Assembly (NCBI GenBank): GCA_052390115.1 | Contig: JBQTHE010000032.1 | Coordinates: 20,595 to 84,594 of the forward strand | Direction: 5' to 3' | Length of the DNA stretch: 64,000 nucleotides | Source: GCA-003244245 sp052390115 | GTDB lineage: Bacteria > Actinomycetota > Actinomycetes > Mycobacteriales > Pseudonocardiaceae | Shown here: positions 55,835 through 64,000 of the stretch, in pieces | How positions within the stretch are numbered: position 1 is the stretch's first letter | Layout of the letters: every line of letters starts with the position of its first letter | Made by a program: the position numbers and the translations under genes | Notes under the pieces: generated by a model | What the model saw: only the letters and a program-made list of their open reading frames with translations | What the model was told of the DNA's origin: nothing | Database searches by the model: none

Positions 55835-56851
55835 TCAGGTGCGGGCGCGTGGGAGGCAGCACTTCTTGTATTTCAGCTCCGAGCCGCACCAGCACTCACG
55901 GTTACGGCCTGGCGGCCAGGCGGTCTCCTGGGGACGCACCTCCAGATGCTGCGCGTAACCCTGGCGGATCTGCCGATCGGTGGGATCGCCACCGTGGTCG
56001 TCGGCGTAGTGGGCCAGCCCGTCAGCGGTCCCGGCGAGTAGCGCCAACCGGGGGCAACCGGACTCCGACCACAGCACCAGGTGTCGCTGCACCCCCGTCC
56101 GGTATTCATCCCAGGTATGGCCGTATTCCTCGACGAGTGCGGGCCAGCGCAGGAGTACCCGGTCGAACTCGGGCCGCGGCCAGTACAGCAGCGCGGTCCC
56201 CTCGTAGTCCTGCGCGCTGGCCTTCAGCGCATCGTGCATCGCATCTTGCAAGGCATCGGCGATGTCATCGTGTGCGTCGTGTGGCAGGTCCAGGTCGCGG
56301 CGTAGCCGGTGCCGGCACTGAGCCAGCATGAACGCCGCCGAAGCAGCCTTCATCTGGGCTGGCTGCCCTCGCTGGGATTCCAGTGCCTCCAGTTGTTGCG
56401 GCGCCGCGATCAGCGCCTCGGTTAGCCACTGCTCGGCGAGCTCGGCACGCCCGCCCGCCTCCAACGCCTCGCTGATGTAGGACACGGCATCGGCATCCTC
56501 GGACAGCAACGGGCGCAGGGCCGTGAACTCGACCATCGCCTCATCCTCACGACCGAGACGCAGCAGCAATCCGGCATGAAACGCTCGCTGATAGCCGTCC
56601 GGATCGCCATGGGAACGGCAGGCATTGATGGCCCGTTCAGCCAACGCCTGAGCTTCTTGCAGATCTCCCTCCCGCTCAATGATTTCGGCAGCCAAGATCA
56701 GCGCGTACCCCGTATCAGCCTGGCTGGCCACCCGTCCCTGATCAACCGCGTCGACCAACTCGGCAGCGATCTCGAGCGGTTGATCAGCACCGAACGAGGA
56801 GCAGCCGATCTCGTCAAGATCGTCAATGGTGAGTAGCCCGGTCGATGGCAT
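55835..56851 (-). CDS. TPR-like protein with C-terminal SEC-C motif
   Basis: 338 aa. Helical, TPR-like repeats in the first half (A-E-R-A-I-N-A-C-R-S-H-G-D; A-E-Q-W-L-T-E-A-L-I-A-A-P), and the zinc-binding SEC-C end C-W-C-G-S-E-L-K-Y-K-K-C-C. Function unknown. Overlaps the next gene upstream by 29 nt. Confidence 0.75.
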   Translation of the reverse strand: MPSTGLLTIDDLDEIGCSSFGADQPLEIAAELVDAVDQGRVASQADTGYALILAAEIIEREGDLQEAQALAERAINACRSHGDPDGYQRAFHAGLLLRLGREDEAMVEFTALRPLLSEDADAVSYISEALEAGGRAELAEQWLTEALIAAPQQLEALESQRGQPAQMKAASAAFMLAQCRHRLRRDLDLPHDAHDDIADALQDAMHDALKASAQDYEGTALLYWPRPEFDRVLLRWPALVEEYGHTWDEYRTGVQRHLVLWSESGCPRLALLAGTADGLAHYADDHGGDPTDRQIRQGYAQHLEVRPQETAWPPGRNRECWCGSELKYKKCCLPRART

Positions 56852-57107
56852 GGGGCACCGTACCGCCAGCGTCTCCGCGATCCTGGGAGGCCTGCAGTCG
56901 GAGCGGGTAGATGCCCGAGTAGCCGAGGATCCACTCAGCGGAGTCCAGCGACTCGAAGGTGTACGCGGCCGCGCCGACTCCCGAGCGATCCGGGACGTAG
57001 CCCACTACCTGGTCCGCGAGCACCATCGCCCAGCCCGCCACCCGCTCCTCGCCCTCCTCGTCCTCCCGGCACAACGCGACGAGCTCAGGTGGGTCGTCCA
57101 GCTTCAT
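56823..57107 (-). CDS. Hypothetical protein, 94 aa
   Basis: ATG 57107 with AGGGAGG at good distance. Acidic, soluble; contains V-V-G-Y-V-P-D and a pattern of aromatic residues (Y-T-F-E-S; E-W-I-L-G-Y-S-G-I-Y). No family recognised. Likely cotranscribed with the SEC-C gene. Confidence 0.6.
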   Translation of the reverse strand: MKLDDPPELVALCREDEEGEERVAGWAMVLADQVVGYVPDRSGVGAAAYTFESLDSAEWILGYSGIYPLRLQASQDRGDAGGTVPHAIDRATHH

Positions 57108-57212
57108 CTGGTTGTTCCTCCCTAGATCAGTGGCATCAGCGTCCTAGAGTCCGGACGGGAGAACGTCGCTGGGTCACCAGAGCTGGGTTCCCACCTTCGC
57201 CTTCCCACGACC

Positions 57213-58076
57213 ATGATCGGCACCGACGACGGAGGTGGGGTGCGCATTAAAGGGACGCTGCAGCAGCGTCAGCTCGCCAGAGCGCTGCGCCGCCTGCGCG
57301 AGGAGGCGGGACTCACCCTGGAGGAGGCGGCTCCAAGGCTGGACTGGTCAACCAGCAAGCTCGGCCGCATCGAAACCGCCCAGCAGGGTGTGGACGTACA
57401 CGGCGTGCGCAGCATGCTCGATCTCTACAACGTGGGCGGCGCGCAATGGACCGAGATCATCGACATGGTCCGGGAGGCCCGAAAGAGGGGCGAGTGGCAC
57501 GCCTACGGGATCGCTGACCAGGGCTATCTCAGACTAGAGATGGATGCCGCGGTGGTGCACGAGTACCAGCTCGCCCACGTGCCGGGGCTGTTGCAAACCG
57601 AGGACTACATGCGGGCACTGTTCCGGAACTCGCGACGCCGACCCACCGATGCCGAGATTGACAGGGACGTGCAGGCACGGCTGTTCCGGCAGCGGCGCCT
57701 CACCGAGGAGCCAGCGCTGGAGTTGGTCACCATCGTTGACGAGTCCGCGCTGCGCCGCCCGGTTGGCGGGGTTGAGGTGCTGCGTGCTCAGCTTCGCCAC
57801 ATCATCGCGCGGGCTACCCTGTCCTCGGTGTGCTTCCAGGTGCTGCCGTTCTCACTCGGCGTGCACGCCGGGCTGGATGGTTCGTTCATCCTGCTCGGGT
57901 TTGCCGAACCCGACGAACCCGAGATCGCCTACGTCGAGCACACCGCGAGCGCGCTGCATTTGGACAAGGAGACTGAGGTCCAGACTTGTAAGCTGGTGTT
58001 CGACCGGTTGCGAACCGAGGCGCTGAGCCCGCGCGACTCGGCAGCCCTCGTCGAGCGGCTGGCCGCTAACCTGTGA
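57213..58076 (+). CDS. XRE regulator, Scr1-type (DUF5753)
   Basis: 287 aa. N-terminal helix-turn-helix L-A-R-A-L-R-R-L-R-E-E-A-G-L-T-L-E-E-A-A, then the DUF5753 domain with Y-Q-L-A-H-V-P-G-L-L-Q-T. Forms a standard pair with the DUF397 gene 27 bp downstream. Confidence 0.88.
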   Translation: MIGTDDGGGVRIKGTLQQRQLARALRRLREEAGLTLEEAAPRLDWSTSKLGRIETAQQGVDVHGVRSMLDLYNVGGAQWTEIIDMVREARKRGEWHAYGIADQGYLRLEMDAAVVHEYQLAHVPGLLQTEDYMRALFRNSRRRPTDAEIDRDVQARLFRQRRLTEEPALELVTIVDESALRRPVGGVEVLRAQLRHIIARATLSSVCFQVLPFSLGVHAGLDGSFILLGFAEPDEPEIAYVEHTASALHLDKETEVQTCKLVFDRLRTEALSPRDSAALVERLAANL

Positions 58077-58103
58077 CCACTGAAAGCTAACGAGGCGAGC
58101 ACC

Positions 58104-58310
58104 ATGCGTGCGTCCGATCTGTCCCACGCTATCTGGCGCAAGAGCAGCCGCAGCAATGGCGGTGGCGGGGGTGCTTGCGTCGAGGTCGCTGAGTTTCCCG
58201 ACCAGGTCGCGATGCGCGACTCCAAGGATCCCGCCGGTCCCGTGCTGGCGTTCACCCGTGCCGAGTGGCGGGCCTTCCTGGGCGGCATCCGGATCGGCGA
58301 GTTCGGCTGA
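58104..58310 (+). CDS. DUF397 protein
   Basis: 68 aa, ATG. Typical W-R-K-S-S-R-S and C-V-E-V-A, then V-A-M-R-D-S-K-D-P and F-T-R-A-E-W-R-A-F. Partner of the upstream XRE regulator; such pairs are abundant in Streptomyces and relatives. Confidence 0.88.
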   Translation: MRASDLSHAIWRKSSRSNGGGGGACVEVAEFPDQVAMRDSKDPAGPVLAFTRAEWRAFLGGIRIGEFG

Positions 58311-58385
58311 CCCGCAACACGGGCAGCGTTGCAGCGCCCCGGGTGCTTCTCGTCTCGGAATTTCATGATCGCCCACGGTCTGCGT

Positions 58386-58391
58386 CATACT
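58386..58391 (+). promoter_or_regulatory. -10 box of leaderless antitoxin gene
   Basis: CATACT ends 6 nt before ATG 58398 and no Shine-Dalgarno is present, so the mRNA probably starts at the ATG. Confidence 0.4.
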
Positions 58392-58397
58392 TTAGTC

Positions 58398-58709
58398 ATG
58401 CGATGCGAACCTCTGGACGATGCCGATCCGATCGGCCCGATCGCAGACGAGGTCGAAGCCGGCCACGGTCCGGTTGCGCTGGTGCGTCCTGGTCACCTGC
58501 CCGTCGTGCTCGTGTCCGCTGAGCACTGGGCACGCCTTCTTGATCTGGAATCCGAAGCGGAGACCGCGTGGTGGAGGCGTGACGCCGCCGAGCGCGCCGC
58601 ACAGGGAGAGGCTCCCTCCGAGGACGGCGATGACCAGCCTGGCATCGACGAGACCGAGTTCCGTCACAGGTTCAAGAATCTGTTCCCGCCGACCAGCGGC
58701 GTAGCGTGA
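58398..58709 (+). CDS. Phd/YefM-type antitoxin
   Basis: 103 aa from ATG 58398. N-terminal fold with L-V-R-P-G-H-L-P-V-V-L-V-S-A-E-H-W as in Phd/YefM proteins, and a charged, flexible C terminus for toxin binding. Overlaps the toxin gene by 4 nt. Confidence 0.7.
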   Translation: MRCEPLDDADPIGPIADEVEAGHGPVALVRPGHLPVVLVSAEHWARLLDLESEAETAWWRRDAAERAAQGEAPSEDGDDQPGIDETEFRHRFKNLFPPTSGVA

Positions 58710-59005
58710 CCGAATCCGACCAACCCGATCATCTCGAAGGACGATGGGGTCTTGACGTCCGAGGACGTGCACAAAGACAACTTGCCCGGCTACCGGAGAA
58801 GATCGCGACAGCGGTGGCCGAGTTCATCACCGGGCAGCTCTTGGACAACCCGCTTCGGGTGGGTCACCCGCTTCGCGATGAGTACGAAGGGCAGTACTCG
58901 GCCCGTCGCGGGCCGGACTGGCGCATCCGCTATCGACTCGACAGCTATGCCCAGATCGTAGTCGTTCTCGACGTGTCGCACCGATCCGACACCTACGGCT
59001 CCTGA
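58706..59005 (+). CDS. RelE/ParE-type toxin
   Basis: 99 aa, GTG. RelE fold pattern: R-A-Q-R-Q-L-A-R-L-P-E-K, then G-H-P-L-R-D-E-Y-E-G-Q-Y-S-A-R-R, and D-W-R-I-R-Y-R-L and V-L-D-V-S-H-R. Likely an mRNA-cleaving toxin with the antitoxin upstream. Confidence 0.78.
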   Translation: MTESDQPDHLEGRWGLDVRGRAQRQLARLPEKIATAVAEFITGQLLDNPLRVGHPLRDEYEGQYSARRGPDWRIRYRLDSYAQIVVVLDVSHRSDTYGS

Positions 59006-59111
59006 AGCCGCTCGACGGCCACGGACTCGTGGGTCGACGTCAAAGGCAACGACTGGACCATACCCGACAACATCGGCGCAGCACCCCTGCAGACGGCTTC
59101 CAAACCGCAGG

Positions 59112-59675
59112 TCAGCGTTGCAGCGCGCCGGTGCTGAGCTGCGCGAGCGCTTCGTTGATCTCGTTGAGGTCGAAGCGAGCCGGGTCGTAGTCGACCGGTA
59201 TCCACTCGCGGTACATCTCGTGCTGCGGGTGCTTCTCGTTGCCCAGCGCGGTCATCAGCTCGGCAAAACCCCATGGGCCGCCGCAGTCCTCGGGCGGTCC
59301 AGCCCTGCGCCCGGTCACGCAGCGCGGGTAGGTCAGCGCCAGGTCGGCCCGGTCGACGGACTCCACGAAGATGTCGTGCCACCAGTCGTCGCCGAAGTCG
59401 TACCAGTACGCGAGCCGCTGCCCGACCTGCATCCGGGCCAGCGTTCGGCGTGCCTCGTCGGTGGTCTCGTCGAGCATGTGCTCAGGGTCGGCATAATGCA
59501 GGCCGTTCACCTCGAACTGGTGCAGGTGGCAGTCGTACCAGCCCATCGCGGCCTGGATGATGTGGTGCAGTTCGGCCAGGCTCGTCTTGGAGGGCACCTG
59601 CAGACGTCGCCAGACTGGCGGCTTCATGTACCGCAGCGACACCTTGATCGTGTGAATGCTGGGGCTGACCGGCAT
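59112..59675 (-). CDS. Plasmid pRiA4b ORF-3-like protein
   Basis: 187 aa. Family signature P-P-V-W-R-R-L-Q-V-P, L-H-H-I-I-Q-A-A-M-G-W, H-L-H-Q-F, and Y-D-F-G-D-D-W-W-H. Common in accessory DNA; role unknown. Confidence 0.85.
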   Translation of the reverse strand: MPVSPSIHTIKVSLRYMKPPVWRRLQVPSKTSLAELHHIIQAAMGWYDCHLHQFEVNGLHYADPEHMLDETTDEARRTLARMQVGQRLAYWYDFGDDWWHDIFVESVDRADLALTYPRCVTGRRAGPPEDCGGPWGFAELMTALGNEKHPQHEMYREWIPVDYDPARFDLNEINEALAQLSTGALQR

Positions 59676-59719
59676 CGGCGGACTCTATTCGTCGGCGCGT
59701 AGGGTCTTTCCTTGTGGGC

Positions 59720-59725
59720 TATCCT
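59720..59725 (+). promoter_or_regulatory. -10 box of leaderless vapB
   Basis: TATCCT ends 6 nt before ATG 59732, the same layout as at 58386. No Shine-Dalgarno. Confidence 0.4.
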
Positions 59726-59731
59726 GTGGCC

Positions 59732-59971
59732 ATGCGTCTGCACATCACGCTCGATGACGCACTGGTCGGCGATCTCGACCGCGTCGTCGGTGCCCGCGAA
59801 CGGAGCAGCTTCATCGCCAAAGCAGTTCGCCGGGCCCTAGACGAGCACGAACGCTCCGAGGCTCTGGAGGCCGCCTTGGGCTCTATCTCGGACTCCGGGC
59901 ACGACTGGGACACCGATCCGGCTGCGTGGGTGCGCGCCCAGCGAACCGATCGGGAGCAGCGCGCCGGCTGA
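59732..59971 (+). CDS. VapB-type antitoxin
   Basis: 79 aa from ATG 59732. Ribbon-helix-helix M-R-L-H-I-T-L-D-D-A-L-V-G-D-L-D, then A-R-E-R-S-S-F-I-A-K-A-V. C-terminal W-D-T-D-P-A-A-W-V. ATGA overlap with the toxin gene. Confidence 0.75.
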   Translation: MRLHITLDDALVGDLDRVVGARERSSFIAKAVRRALDEHERSEALEAALGSISDSGHDWDTDPAAWVRAQRTDREQRAG

Positions 59972-60363
59972 TGTGCGCCCTGGTCCTGGACACCACTGTC
60001 CTCATCGACGCGCTGCGGGGACAGCCCGCCGCAGCGCGGCTGCGCGACCTCGCCTTTCGTCGCGAGGTACTCCTGACCACCGCAGTCAACGTCGAGGAGA
60101 TCGTCCGCGGGTTGCGGCCGAGTGAGCAGTCAGCAGCTGACGCGCTGTTCACCGCTGTTCGGGTGCTCCCGATCCGGGAACTCGACGCCCGACGTGCCGG
60201 ATCCTGGCGACACGAACACGCTGCCCGAGGTATCACCCTGCACCAGGCCGACTGCCTGATCGGCGCGGTCACCGCCGGGATCGGCGCCCGACTGGCCACC
60301 GGCAACGCCAAGCACTTCCCGATGCCTGAGCTCACGGTGGAGGAATGGCCCCCCGGAACGTAA
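59971..60363 (+). CDS. VapC-type PIN-domain ribonuclease
   Basis: 130 aa from ATG 59971. PIN acidic residues: L-D-T-T-V-L-I-D-A-L, V-N-V-E-E-I, and Q-A-D-C-L-I-G, with N-A-K-H-F-P-M. Toxin of the pair. Confidence 0.85.
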   Translation: MCALVLDTTVLIDALRGQPAAARLRDLAFRREVLLTTAVNVEEIVRGLRPSEQSAADALFTAVRVLPIRELDARRAGSWRHEHAARGITLHQADCLIGAVTAGIGARLATGNAKHFPMPELTVEEWPPGT

Positions 60364-60386
60364 CCCGGGGTCATGGTCATAGCCAC

Positions 60387-62744
60387 TCATGACTCATCGG
60401 GTTGATCGCTGTCTTCCTCCCGTGCCCACGCCAGCAGCCCGTGACCTCTGAGGGTGAGCAGGCCAGCGTCTTCGAACGGGATCAGCACTTCCATGATCTC
60501 CTCGCGCTCAGCTTGCCCGGCGTTATTTCGGCCCTCAACAACCGCAATCAGCGCGCACGAGTACAGCGTGTACGCGAGCTCAACGGCCACATCCACCCTG
60601 TGCGGTTCCAGTCGTTGGACGGCACGCCGAATGTGGACCGCACGATCGACAAAGTCCCGCGCGACCTCCCACTCCCTCGCCTCGCGGGCCAGGTCGGCGA
60701 GCCGTTCGTAGGAGATCGACAGGTCCCGGCGGTAGGTGGTGTTGCCCGGCTCCAGCTCGATGAGCTCCTCGCGCACCTGCAGGTCCGCCCTGGCCGCTGC
60801 GCCGTGCCTCGGGTCTGCTCGGCGCAGCGCTGCACGAGAGCGGTGTGCTGCTGTGCCACGACGACAGCCATGACGTCCTCGGTAGCGCGGTCGACGGCGA
60901 GGCGGACCAGTACATCCAGCACCCGTTCCAGCTGAGCGTCAGAGTGCAGGTCCAGGGCGGCGGCCAGCAGTGCGTGCCCACTGTCCTCCTCGGCCCATAG
61001 GGTGCGGGTGATCAGCGCCTCACCGAGCCGGTCAGGGCGCAGCGGGTTCCACCGGTCGGCACCCTCATAGAGGCCACCCAGCCAGTGGTCGAGCCGGCGC
61101 CGCATGGCTGAGTCATCAGCTAGTTCGGGAACAAGCGCGAGGAGCGCCTGAGCTTCGGTGTCGTCCCGGGCGCCGGCCAGGGTGGCGAGCGCGGCACACC
61201 GGGCCAGCGTCTGGGAATCGACCGGGCACCCGGGATCGCCAGTGCCGGATCTCATGATCGAGCGCCCGGTCCACCGGCGGCCGGTCACCAGGCTCCCATC
61301 CCGGCCCAGACAGCGCGGCGTCGTAAGCCTCGAAGAGCACATCCAGCGGTCGGGCGTACTGGCCACTGGACAGATCCAGCTCGGCTGCACCTGGCGCAGT
61401 CCATCCGGGGCCGTGCCAGGTGCAGCCGAACTTCCCGAGTGCGTCGTCGAACAGCGGACGGCGCTCGGCCATCGCAAGCCCGGCCGCCGCCGAGGAACGG
61501 TCCTTCGCGCCCTCCAAGGCCGTCAGCGCCGCCCCGGACGCCAACTCCCTCAGTGGTTCCAGCGGTCGCCCGGCGCCCACACCAGCTACTGGACGGCTGA
61601 GCAACAACACCCGGACCGGTGCCATCACCGTCGCCGAACGCTCCAGCGCCGCCAACCGCTCGGCCAACCCGGCAGCTTCGCGCTCCTCGACATAGTCGAC
61701 GACGAACAGTCGCGGCAGATGCACCTCATCGCCGCCGCGGTCTTGCTTGGGCAGCAGCCCGGCCACCCATCCCCGGTCCTGCGCAGCCAGGCACGCCTCG
61801 ATAGCGAACCGAGTCTTGCCGGCGCCTCCCGCAGCGTCGAGATAGCTCACCGCCAACCGTGCCTTGCTGTCACACCAGCCCAGGAAGTCGCTGAGCTCGG
61901 TAGCCCGGAACCGGTAGGGCACCACCCGGTACTCCGCGCGCAGCATCACCGAGGGCTGCTCCGACTCCGGGTCCACTTCGGCGCCGTACCAGGGCCGGTC
62001 GGCCAGCGACTGCGCCCCCGGGATCGGCAGTACCGATTGCCAGGCATCTCGGTGCCGCCAGCACACCTCACGATTGCGAGCCAGCACCTCGCGACCGAGC
62101 CGCGCCAGCTCATCCGGCACTCCGGGCCCACCGTCCAGCGCCGCGACCGGGGAGGCCCAGCCGCCGCGGGCATCGTTGGGGTTCCGGCTGACCGACATCA
62201 GCCCGGTGACGGCGCGCCGCTGGGGGCATAGCAACGGCGCCCCGCTCAGCCCCGGCGGCGCGTCCCCGGCCTTGAGCTGAAGGTAGCCGTCACCGTCCTC
62301 CCCGACGTAATGGAAAGACGCCGCGGAGCCCGGCGAGGCGACCCCGTGCTCCCGGCGACCGAACCCCCAGGCGTGCGGCTCGCTCCCGCGCACCGGCGTG
62401 TCCTTGGTCAGTGGCGCGCAGACGTGATCGGTCCAGCCGTCCAGCTCCAGCAGCGCCAGATCCGGGAATGGCCAGAACACCGACGCCGAGAACGCATCCG
62501 GGGCGGCCGAACGAGCCCGGACCTGCGCACTTACCCACGGCGGCACCGCTGCTTGCGTCCCAGCCGGTGCCGCACCCCGGTCGGGCACAACGCTGACGAC
62601 GTCGCGGCCCTCGACGACATGCGCGCAGGTGAGCACCCAACCCGGCGCCACGAGTACCCCGGTCCCGGTGGCGCCGTCCGGGAGGTCGATCCGAACGACG
62701 AACCGCCGCAATTGCTCGTCCCCGGTGCGGGCCTCCGTCGTCAC
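60387..62744 (-). pseudogene. Trypsin-STAND NTPase-TPR conflict protein, two frameshifts
   Basis: From GTG 62744: trypsin-like protease with His42 (T-C-A-H-V-V), Asp95 (P-D-L-A-L-L-E) and Ser167 (G-L-S-G-A-P), then a P-loop NTPase G305-G-A-G-K310-T with Walker B F-V-V-D-Y. The frame derails near 61235. The next frame continues with L-A-R-C-A-A-L-A-T-L-A, and a further shift near 60810 leads to TPR-like repeats ending at 60387. The architecture is that of NTP-driven conflict systems described with trypsin-co-occurring domains. As sequenced it is broken. Confidence 0.7.
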
Positions 62745-63041
62745 GCTGGCGGTTTCCAGGTCAGGGTCACCGTGAGGCTGGCCTCCCCACCGCCTTCGAC
62801 CAGCAGGCCAGTGAGCTTGCCCGATTTCGCAGTGAGCTTGAGCCCGAACGCCACGCTGGCTTCTGACAGCTTCACCTGCTGCCATACCTGCGCGAGCTCG
62901 GTGGCGATGCCTTCCACCGTCGCCCGCACCCCGTCAAAGGACAGCGGGGCGATCGTCGCGGATCGTCGTCGGTCCTCCGGCGTCGCTGATTTCGACGTAG
63001 AACTCCGCACCCCCGGCCTTGACCAGTCGCCGCTCGGTCAC
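62741..63041 (-). pseudogene. Trypco1 (CU044_2847-type) protein, frameshifted
   Basis: From GTG 63041: V-K-A-G-G-A-E-F-Y-V-E-I-S-D-A-G-G, with a stop in that frame soon after. A one-base shift near 62960 continues F-D-G-V-R-A-T-V-E-G-I-A and ends with F-G-L-K-L-T-A-K-S-G-K and V-T-L-T-W-K-P. This is the Trypco1 domain, the usual partner of trypsin-effector proteins. Overlaps the trypsin gene (GTGA). Confidence 0.65.
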
Positions 63042-63238
63042 GCTGCCCCTCCCTGCGAGAACTCGTTGGCCACTGGCCACGCGGATGATCGGCCCAAGCC
63101 AATCACACTCACCATCGCTGAGCGGGCACTTCCGGTTACCTCCCCGAGACCCGGATCTGGCCGGGCGGCCAACCTCCGTGGACGCTACGCGCCGCCCTGG
63201 TGGGTGAAATGGGCTGCGCGCGTGACAGCTCTACATGC
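63042..63238. other. Spacer without recognisable gene
   Basis: Between the Trypco1 start and the 17-bp inverted repeat. It should carry the promoter of the trypsin operon, but no convincing -35/-10 pair is seen. Confidence 0.4.
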
Positions 63239-63298
63239 GCCGAGTTCGACACCAGAGCGATACAGGCGGCTTCGGACAGCCCTGGTGTCGAACTCGGC
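63239..63298. repeat. 17-bp perfect inverted repeat
   Basis: Arms 63239-63255 and 63282-63298, 26-nt loop. The right arm CTGGTGTCGAACTCGGC resembles CTCCTGTCGAGTTCGGG of the repeat at 55744-55803. Confidence 0.65.
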
Positions 63299-63366
63299 GA
63301 CAGCAGAGCGGGTCGTGGTCACCCTTGTTTCGAGGCGAATCGCGGTTTCGAGGAACGGCTGAGCGA

Positions 63367-63900
63367 TCAGCCCGGGAGGAGACCGACCAGTCGCAAGCCG
63401 ACCGGAAAGGGCTCGGTGGTAACGAACCGGCCGGTGACGGGACCAGGATCCTGGTAGCCGAATTCGGCGGTGAGGTGGCAGTCAATCAGCGTCGCCGGGG
63501 GGTCCAACGATCCAGTAGTGCGGGATCCCGGCGTCGGCGTACTCGCCGCGCTTGATCGCATGATCGGTGCGCTGGGAACCGGGCGAGACGATTTCACGAC
63601 GACCAGCACCTCGCAGGCGCGCAGTACGCCTCCGTCGCGCCGCACCCGCTCGACAGCCGCTTGGTGCACGACGATCAGGTCTGACCTGCGGACGAACCCG
63701 GGTTCACCGCGCGGCACAAGCTCGAGGTCGACATCGATGTGAGGGATCACCTGCAGGCCCTCATGACGATCATGTGATCCGGTGCCGGGCTCAGCGACGT
63801 CGCCAGGTTGCCTTCCTGCAACTCCGTGCGGTAGCGGTGGTCCTCACCGAGCGCGACATAAGCATCGACGGTTATCCGGCGCCTCTCTGCCCCCGGCCGA
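63367..63900 (-). pseudogene. Uma2-family nuclease, decayed
   Basis: Pieces in three frames: V-D-A-Y-V-A-L-G-E-D-H-R-Y-R-T-E-L-Q-E-G (about 63800-63870), then after an internal deletion I-P-H-I-D-V-D-L-E-L-V-P and R-S-D-L-I-V-V, then V-S-P-G-S-Q-R-T-D-H-A and G-E-Y-A-D-A-G-I-P-H-Y-W-I-V in another frame, and E-F-G-Y-Q-D-P-G-P-V-T-G back in the first. All belong to the Uma2 (DUF820) PD-(D/E)xK fold. Not functional. Confidence 0.6.
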
Positions 63901-64000
63901 CCATGGTGAGCGGCCTCCAAGGCGGAACGCGCGCCTTACACCGCACCTGACCGGACCGCCACTTTTCGCCTGGACAGTGCGTCGACGCTGGCCGCGAGCA

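Overview
The window is high-GC actinomycete DNA. GTG and TTG starts are common and gene ends overlap by 4 nt. The gyrA / DUF3566 / tRNA-Ile / DLW-39 / tRNA-Ala block and the Scr1-type XRE+DUF397 pair are typical actinobacterial features. A Pseudonocardiales-like host is my best guess, not a proven assignment.

Left part (0.7-14.7 kb): a nearly complete bottromycin-type RiPP cluster. The order is radical-SAM methyltransferase 1, precursor peptide, two stand-alone YcaO proteins, radical-SAM methyltransferase 2, an alpha/beta-hydrolase-fold epimerase, a follower-removing amidohydrolase, a P450, radical-SAM methyltransferase 3, a DUF2087 regulator and an M17 aminopeptidase. This is the known bot/btm gene order. 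The precursor is Met + GPLVVFDC + follower. Its core has Leu at position 3, where bottromycin A2 has Val and bottromycin D has Ala, so it predicts a congener I do not know to be described. The 3' end of an MFS gene (possible exporter) lies at the window edge, separated from the cluster by an IS630 remnant. The Asp O-methyltransferase is not in view.

14.7-23.2 kb: a two-component system whose response regulator looks frameshifted, a lipoprotein, a small membrane protein, an AAA ATPase with a DUF234-like nuclease end, an FAD oxidoreductase, and DUF6153/DUF305 proteins. 23.2-31.2 kb: a stripped-down complex I operon (A, a cysteine-free B/D-like protein, H, J, K, L, M, N) without any of the Fe-S or flavin subunits.

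31.2-51.9 kb: a metal/envelope-stress island. It holds two BlaI/M56-peptidase pairs with BlaI-type operators, CsoR-CopA-DivIVA-SHOCT, PspA-PspAA-HtpX-PspAB, MerR and a truncated MerB, a PLP cysteine-synthase-like gene with an MFS exporter, and BNR-repeat lipoproteins. Many pieces are decayed: ccdA, csoR, Tat-signal and CopC ends, MFS, methyltransferase and BNR fragments.

51.9-64 kb: tRNA-Ala, DLW-39, tRNA-Ile, DUF3566 and gyrA (without gyrB beside it), followed by an accessory tail of small regulators, two toxin-antitoxin pairs, a trypsin-STAND-TPR conflict protein with its Trypco1 partner (both frameshifted) and an Uma2 pseudogene. Two large, related inverted repeats bracket this tail.

Several genes carry single-base frameshifts. 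Whether these are real decay or assembly errors cannot be decided from the sequence alone.
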